Assembly: GCA_023441105.1 (NCBI GenBank)
Contig: JAEZQX010000079.1
Coordinates: forward strand, 1 to 11,487
Direction: 5' to 3'
DNA length: 11,487 nt
Source of the DNA: Pseudomonadota bacterium
GTDB lineage: Bacteria > Pseudomonadota > Gammaproteobacteria > Burkholderiales > Burkholderiaceae
Below are positions 7,235 through 11,487 of the stretch, piece by piece (the stretch's first letter is position 1; each line of letters begins with the position of its first letter). The notes under the pieces were generated by a model. It made no database searches. It was not told where the DNA came from and worked only from the letters and a program-made list of their open reading frames with translations. Both the position numbers and the translations under genes were made by a program.

Positions 7235-8245
7235 TCAGGCAAGCTTGACCAGCTGCTTGCCGATGTTGCTGCCGTTGAGCAGTCCCATGAACGCCTGCGG
7301 CGCGTTCTCCAGTCCGTCGGCGATCGTCTCGCGGTACTTCAGCGAACCGTTGACGACCCGTTCGCCCAGTTCCTTCAGGGCCGGCGGCCAGTCCGCCGGG
7401 TGGTCGCCGACGATGAAGCCCTGGACCTTGAGCCGGTTCACCAGGATCGACCGCACCCGCCGCAGCGCAATGTCTTCGCCGTTGTAGCCGGCAATCAGGC
7501 CGCAGACCGCGACGCGGCCGAAGGTGTTCATGCGACCGAGGACCGCGTCCATCAGCGCGCCGCCGACGTTTTCGAACAGCATGTGCACGCCGTCCGGCGC
7601 CACCGCCTCGAGCTCCTCCTCCACCCGGCCAGCCTTGTAGTCGATGCAGGCGTCGAAGCCGTACTCCTCGCGCACGATGCGACACTTCTGCTCGCCGCCG
7701 GCGATGCCAACCACCCGGCAGCCCGCCGCCTTGGCCAGCTGGCCGACGACCGAGCCGACCGCGCCGCTGGCCGCGCTGACGCAGAGCGTTTCGCCGGCCT
7801 TCGGCTGGAGGATCCGGTTGAGCCCGTGCCAGGCGGTCACGCCGGGCATCCCGACGACGCCGAGCCAGGCGGTCAGCGGCACCGCAGGAGCCTCGAGCTT
7901 GCGGATGCCGGTGCCGTCGCTCGCCGCGAACAGCTGCCAGCCAAGCGGACCCAGCACCCGGTCACCGACGGCATAGCCGGGATGACGCGACTCGACCACC
8001 TCCCCGACGGCACCGCCGCCCATCACTTCGCCCACCGCCACCGGCTTGGCATAGGACTTGGCATCGTCCATGCGTCCGCGCATGTAGGGATCGAGCGAGA
8101 GGTAGAGATTGCGCACCAGGAACTCGCCGTCCTTGAGCGCCGCGACCGGCGTTTCCTCGAGCCTGAAGTTGTCCGCGCCGACGGTGCCTCGCGGCCGGCT
8201 GGCCAGGACGATCCGGCGATTGCTGCGGGTGGTGGTGCTGCTCAT
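7235..8245 (-). CDS. NADP-dependent oxidoreductase, zinc-free MDR family (CurA/YncB-like)
   Basis: This 336-residue protein belongs to the medium-chain dehydrogenase/reductase branch that includes leukotriene B4 12-hydroxydehydrogenase, curcumin reductase CurA and YncB. These reduce the double bond of alpha,beta-unsaturated carbonyls with NADPH. Supporting features are YLSLDPYMRGRM (48-59), the Rossmann motif SAASGAVGSVVGQLAKAAG (157-175), GIAGGEQKC and IDYK following it, FENVGG (224-229), and the C-terminal NRLKVQGFIVGDH (270-282). No structural-zinc cysteine cluster is present, as expected for this branch. GAGGTGA lies 4-5 bp before the ATG. The gene starts 9 bp after the PaaI-like stop. 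It may reduce an enone intermediate or detoxify reactive enals; the substrate is not visible. Confidence 0.92.
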   Translation of the reverse strand: MSSTTTRSNRRIVLASRPRGTVGADNFRLEETPVAALKDGEFLVRNLYLSLDPYMRGRMDDAKSYAKPVAVGEVMGGGAVGEVVESRHPGYAVGDRVLGPLGWQLFAASDGTGIRKLEAPAVPLTAWLGVVGMPGVTAWHGLNRILQPKAGETLCVSAASGAVGSVVGQLAKAAGCRVVGIAGGEQKCRIVREEYGFDACIDYKAGRVEEELEAVAPDGVHMLFENVGGALMDAVLGRMNTFGRVAVCGLIAGYNGEDIALRRVRSILVNRLKVQGFIVGDHPADWPPALKELGERVVNGSLKYRETIADGLENAPQAFMGLLNGSNIGKQLVKLA

Positions 8246-8254
8246 GACGTCACC

Positions 8255-8704
8255 TCATGATGATTGTTGCCAGAACTTGAAGGTACCGGACGCGCGGGCC
8301 ACCGGCTGGCCCTGGTCGTCGACGATCTCGCCCTCGCAGAAGCTCAGGCTGCGTCCGGCGTGCACGCAGATCGCGGTCACCGTCAGCGGCCCCTTCCCCG
8401 GCCGGATGAAGGTGGTCTTCATCTCCACCGTCAGGTTGCCGCCGGCGCCGGCACCCTCGCGGCTGAGCTCGGGGCGGGCGGACCGCCCGGCCATCGCCAT
8501 CACGAAATCCAGCAGCGTCATCAGCACGCCGCCATGAACGACCGCCCAGGAGTTCATGTGTTCCGGGTGCGGGGTCATCGTCGCCCGGGCGCGGCCGTCC
8601 GCCATCTCCAGGAGCTCGACGCCGAGCGATTCGATGAACGGTATCGGCAACGGCAGGTTGCCCGGGATCGTGGCGGCGGATGCAGGAGTCTTGGGTTGAG
8701 TCAT
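8255..8704 (-). CDS. PaaI family thioesterase (hotdog fold)
   Basis: The 149-residue protein is a hotdog-fold thioesterase of the PaaI/YdiI type. Asn51, HGG (57-59) and Asp66 form the signature NxxxxxHGGxxxxLxD, where Asp acts as catalytic base in the family and HGG binds the thioester carbonyl. Conserved strands KTTFIRPGKGPLTV and AICVHAGRSLSFCEGEI follow. No transmembrane segment is seen. The start is uncertain: the ATG at 8704 gives the usual short N-terminus but is preceded by TCCTCC, which cannot pair with 16S rRNA. An in-frame ATG at 8752 adds 16 residues and has no ribosome binding site either. The gene is 9 bp upstream of the MDR gene and 112 bp downstream of the SDR stop. Hydrolysis of a dead-end acyl-CoA is inferred. 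Confidence 0.9.
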   Translation of the reverse strand: MTQPKTPASAATIPGNLPLPIPFIESLGVELLEMADGRARATMTPHPEHMNSWAVVHGGVLMTLLDFVMAMAGRSARPELSREGAGAGGNLTVEMKTTFIRPGKGPLTVTAICVHAGRSLSFCEGEIVDDQGQPVARASGTFKFWQQSS

Positions 8705-8816
8705 GTCGGAGGATTGGTCGGTGCTGCTGCAGAAAGAGAGTTGCTGCCGCATCGGCCGGCGCCGAGGCAGCCGGCGGCGGCCTGGCGCTGTCGGGCGGCG
8801 GTGGCTGGATCCGGCG

Positions 8817-9602
<786 letters not shown>

Positions 9603-9609
9603 TGGACTA

Positions 9610-9615
9610 CCCTCT
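9610..9615 (-). promoter_or_regulatory. Ribosome binding site deciding the GTG start of the second SDR
   Basis: On the minus strand AGAGGG ends 7 bp before the GTG at 9602, an ideal spacing. Its first base is also the last base of the adjacent hairpin, so folding of the spacer could change access to this site. Confidence 0.6.
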
Positions 9616-9631
9616 GGACGCTGCGCGTCCA
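9615..9631 (-). repeat. Inverted repeat 1 of the thiolase-SDR spacer
   Basis: A perfect 7-bp stem, TGGACGC and GCGTCCA on either side of a 3-base loop. It touches the SDR ribosome binding site. It is part of three abutting inverted repeats between the thiolase stop and the SDR start. Confidence 0.75.
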
Positions 9632-9646
9632 TCTCCCCGGGGGAGA
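9632..9646 (-). repeat. Inverted repeat 2 of the thiolase-SDR spacer
   Basis: A near-perfect palindrome, TCTCCCC then a central G then GGGGAGA. As RNA it could form a 6-bp stem with a 3-base loop. It begins at the base after repeat 1. An in-frame ATG for the SDR lies at its edge and is thought not to be used. Confidence 0.75.
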
Positions 9647-9648
9647 AC

Positions 9649-9679
9649 GCGCCCCCTTCGGGCGGCCGGGCGGGGGCGC
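9649..9679 (-). repeat. Inverted repeat 3 of the thiolase-SDR spacer; possible attenuator or 3'-end stabiliser
   Basis: Perfect 8-bp arms GCGCCCCC and GGGGGCGC flank a 15-base loop. On the minus strand the repeat begins at the base right after the thiolase TGA. A smaller CC-TTCG-GG hairpin is possible across the left arm and loop on the plus strand. No T-run follows, so it is not a canonical rho-independent terminator. A role as REP-like mRNA stabiliser or partial terminator is inferred. Confidence 0.7.
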
Positions 9680-10861
9680 TCATTGCGCGACTTCGAAGAG
9701 TCCGGCGGCACCCATGCCACCGCCGACGCACATGGTGACCACCACGTACTTCGCCTTGCGCCGCTTGCCTTCGATCAGCGCATGGCCGGTCAGGCGCTGG
9801 CCGCTCATGCCGTAGGGATGCCCCACCGCGATGGCGCCGCCGTTGACGTTGAGCCGGTCGTCGGGAATGCCCAGCCGATCCCGGCAGTAGATCACCTGCA
9901 CGGCGAATGCCTCGTTGAGCTCCCACAGATCGATGTCCTCGACGCGCAGGCCGGCGCGCTGCAGCAGCTTCGGCACCGCGAACACCGGGCCGATGCCCAT
10001 CTCGTCCGGCTCGCAGCCGGCCACCGCGAAGCCGCGGAAGTAGCCCAGCGGCTTGAGCCCGCGCTTCTCGGCGAGGCTGGCTTCCATGACCACGCAGGCG
10101 CCCGCGCCGTCGGAGAACTGGCTGGCATTGCCGGCGGAGATCACGCCACCCTCGATGGCCGGGCGGATCGCGGCAACCCCTTCCAGCGTCGTATCCGGCC
10201 GCCGCCCTTCGTCGTCCGCCAGCGTCACCTCGCGTACCCCGAGCTGGCCGGTTGCCTTGTCGGCGATGCCCATCCTCACGGTGATCGGGACGATCTCGTC
10301 CTTGAAGCGGCCGGCCTGTGCCGCAGCGGCGGCGCGCTGCTGGCTGCGCGCGCCGTACTCGTCCATGCGGTCGCGGCCGATCTGGTAGCGCTTGGCGACC
10401 ATCTCGGCGGTTTGCAGCATCGGCCAGTAGATCTCCGGCTTCGATGCCATCAGGTTCTTGTCGCGCAGCAGGTGAGTATTCATCTCGTTCTGCACGCAGG
10501 AGATCGACTCGAGGCCGCCGGCCACGAAGATGTCGCCTTCTCCCGCCATCACTCGCTGCGAGGCCATGGCGATGGTCTGCAGGCCCGAGGAGCAGAAGCG
10601 GTTGACGGTGGCGCCGGCCACGGTCACCGGACAGCCGGCCGCGATCGCCACCTGCCGGGCAATGTTGCTGCCGGTCGCGCCTTCGGGATTGGCACAGCCC
10701 ATCAGCACGTCCTCGACCTCCGCCGGGTCGATGCCGGCGCGCTCGATCGCTGCCTTGACCGCATGGCCGCCCATGGTGGCGCCATGGGTCATGTTGAGCG
10801 CACCGCGCCAGCTCTTTGCAAGGCCGGTACGGGCCGTCGAGACTATTACCGCTTCACGCAT
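9680..10861 (-). CDS. Acetyl-CoA acyltransferase (3-ketoacyl-CoA thiolase)
   Basis: The 393-residue protein has standard thiolase length and catalyses CoA-dependent cleavage of 3-ketoacyl-CoA, or the reverse condensation. The active site is complete: nucleophile Cys90 in [13 protein letters not shown] (316-319), His348 in GHPYGMSG and Cys378 in CVGGGMG. The N-terminal [23 protein letters not shown] is typical of FadA-like degradative thiolases in betaproteobacteria. The ATG at 10861 has a strong CAGGAG 7 bp upstream. It follows the FadB-type dehydrogenase by 93 bp, the classic pairing of the last two beta-oxidation steps. Degradative rather than biosynthetic (PhaA-like) use is inferred from this neighbour. 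fadA was not assigned as a symbol because several paralogues usually exist. Confidence 0.95.
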   Translation of the reverse strand: MREAVIVSTARTGLAKSWRGALNMTHGATMGGHAVKAAIERAGIDPAEVEDVLMGCANPEGATGSNIARQVAIAAGCPVTVAGATVNRFCSSGLQTIAMASQRVMAGEGDIFVAGGLESISCVQNEMNTHLLRDKNLMASKPEIYWPMLQTAEMVAKRYQIGRDRMDEYGARSQQRAAAAAQAGRFKDEIVPITVRMGIADKATGQLGVREVTLADDEGRRPDTTLEGVAAIRPAIEGGVISAGNASQFSDGAGACVVMEASLAEKRGLKPLGYFRGFAVAGCEPDEMGIGPVFAVPKLLQRAGLRVEDIDLWELNEAFAVQVIYCRDRLGIPDDRLNVNGGAIAVGHPYGMSGQRLTGHALIEGKRRKAKYVVVTMCVGGGMGAAGLFEVAQ

Positions 10862-10891
10862 TCGTGCGCTCCTGAATCGTCTGGTAGGAAT

Positions 10892-10914
10892 CGGACCGCC
10901 GCATGGACGGTCCG
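10892..10914 (-). repeat. Inverted repeat in the dehydrogenase-thiolase gap
   Basis: Perfect 7-bp arms CGGACCG and CGGTCCG flank a 9-base loop in the 93-bp gap, about 30 bp before the thiolase start. No T-run follows. It could be an RNA hairpin in the intercistronic leader or an operator-like site; which of these is unknown. Confidence 0.6.
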
Positions 10915-10954
10915 GCCTGGTGGATGCCGGTGGTGATGGATGGAGGGGTCGCGA

Positions 10955-11487
10955 TCAATCGTTGAACGAGCTTCCTTCGGCGGCCAGCCGCGCCAGCAGC
11001 GGTGCCGGCGTCCAGAAGGCCGGATCGCCGTGCGGATTGGCGGCGAACTGCTTCATCCGGTCGACCACGTTGTAGAGCCCCAGCATGTCGGCATAGAGCA
11101 TCGGTCCGCCACGATGCAGCGGAAAGCCGTAGCCGGTGAGATAGATCATGTCGATGTCGGACGCGCGCATCGCGATCCCTTCCTCCAGGATCTTCGCGCC
11201 TTCGTTGACCAGCGCGAGCAGCAGCCGGTGGACGATCTCGTCGTCGCTGATCCGGCGCGGCTTGACGCCGATCTCCTCGCGGTGCTTGTCGATCAGCTGC
11301 TCGATCGCCGGATCCGGCAGCGCGTCGCGCTTGCCCGGCTGGTAGCGATACATGCCGGCTCCGGTCTTCTGGCCGAAGCGGCCGAGCTCGCAGACCTTGT
11401 CCATGAGACGCGGATACATCATGTCCGGCCGCTCCTGGTAGCGGCGCTTGCGGATGTACCAGCCGACGTCGTTGCCGGCCAGGTCGC
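10955..11487 (-). CDS. 3-hydroxyacyl-CoA dehydrogenase, FadB-type, C-terminal part (partial, 5' end beyond window)
   Basis: The frame is open from the right window edge to the TGA at 10955, giving 176 visible residues. They match the C-terminal 3-hydroxyacyl-CoA dehydrogenase domains of FadB/FadJ-type multifunctional beta-oxidation proteins. The first conserved block reads DLAGNDVGW, then CELGRFGQKTGAGMYRY, ISDDEIVHRLLLALVNEGAKILEEG, and the hallmark YGFPLHRGGPMLYAD. The NAD-binding domain and any enoyl-CoA hydratase domain lie outside, so whether the full protein is bifunctional (hydratase plus dehydrogenase) cannot be decided, although the visible end is of the long FadB kind. It is the most upstream gene of the operon in view and pairs with the thiolase next to it. 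Confidence 0.92.
   Translation of the reverse strand, partial: DLAGNDVGWYIRKRRYQERPDMMYPRLMDKVCELGRFGQKTGAGMYRYQPGKRDALPDPAIEQLIDKHREEIGVKPRRISDDEIVHRLLLALVNEGAKILEEGIAMRASDIDMIYLTGYGFPLHRGGPMLYADMLGLYNVVDRMKQFAANPHGDPAFWTPAPLLARLAAEGSSFND

Noticed and set aside
6788..8260. Long open frame on the plus strand opposite the first SDR and the MDR gene
   Set aside because: Composition is His/Arg/Ala/Ser-rich with no recognisable domain, and it lies fully antisense to two genes with intact catalytic motifs.
8755..8775. GCCGGC repeated in inverted form with a 9-base spacing in the SDR-PaaI gap, considered as a terminator
   Set aside because: GCCGGC is itself a palindrome and is very common in this base composition, and no T-run is present.
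9683..10936. Open frame of about 417 codons on the plus strand opposite the thiolase
   Set aside because: It mirrors the thiolase and gives a His/Ala/Arg-rich translation without family features. This is the usual shadow in high-GC DNA.

Overview
This is a GC-rich, densely packed chromosomal segment that looks like ordinary housekeeping and catabolic DNA of a betaproteobacterium, most likely Rhodocyclales or Burkholderiales. That placement is inferred from three things: the divergent ygfZ / mltG-tmk-holB arrangement, a DUF4936-type protein between ygfZ and an NRDE-family gene, and the style of the acyl-CoA catabolic genes. It was not tested by any search. No tRNA, rRNA, CRISPR array, insertion sequence, phage gene or recognisable defence system was seen, and no stretch over about 115 bp lacks a gene.

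Left block (1-2361, minus strand): mltG, tmk and holB, read in that order, form a tight operon. mltG and tmk overlap by 4 bp, 22 bp separate tmk from holB, and holB runs off the left edge. They encode a septal or glycan-trimming lytic transglycosylase, thymidylate kinase and the delta' subunit of the DNA polymerase III clamp loader.

Centre block (2483-4900, plus strand): ygfZ, a DUF4936-type gene and an NRDE/TANGO2-family gene are read divergently from mltG, and each overlaps the next by 10-14 bp. The roughly 120 bp between the mltG and ygfZ starts contains a TATAAT box. This trio holds the least understood proteins in the window.

Right block (4931-11487, minus strand): eight co-directional genes, in transcription order the C-terminal part of a FadB-type 3-hydroxyacyl-CoA dehydrogenase (cut by the right edge), an acetyl-CoA acyltransferase, an NADPH-type SDR, a PaaI-like thioesterase, a zinc-free MDR enoyl reductase-like protein, a second SDR, an HSL-family alpha/beta hydrolase and a YbgC/FcbC-like thioesterase. 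The last five genes are separated by 22 bp or less or overlap. The first three junctions are 77-112 bp, and two of them carry inverted repeats. The set reads as an acyl-CoA (beta-oxidation type) catabolic operon with accessory redox and hydrolytic steps. Its substrate cannot be read from the window, because the acyl-CoA dehydrogenase, ligase and regulator are not present. The block converges on the ygfZ block with only 30 bp between the two stop codons.

The most distinctive non-coding feature is a run of three abutting inverted repeats filling most of the 77-bp thiolase-SDR gap and ending exactly at the SDR ribosome binding site. I did not find a clearly novel system. The best leads are that structured spacer, the overlapping ygfZ-DUF4936-NRDE cluster, and the unassigned substrate of the right-hand operon.
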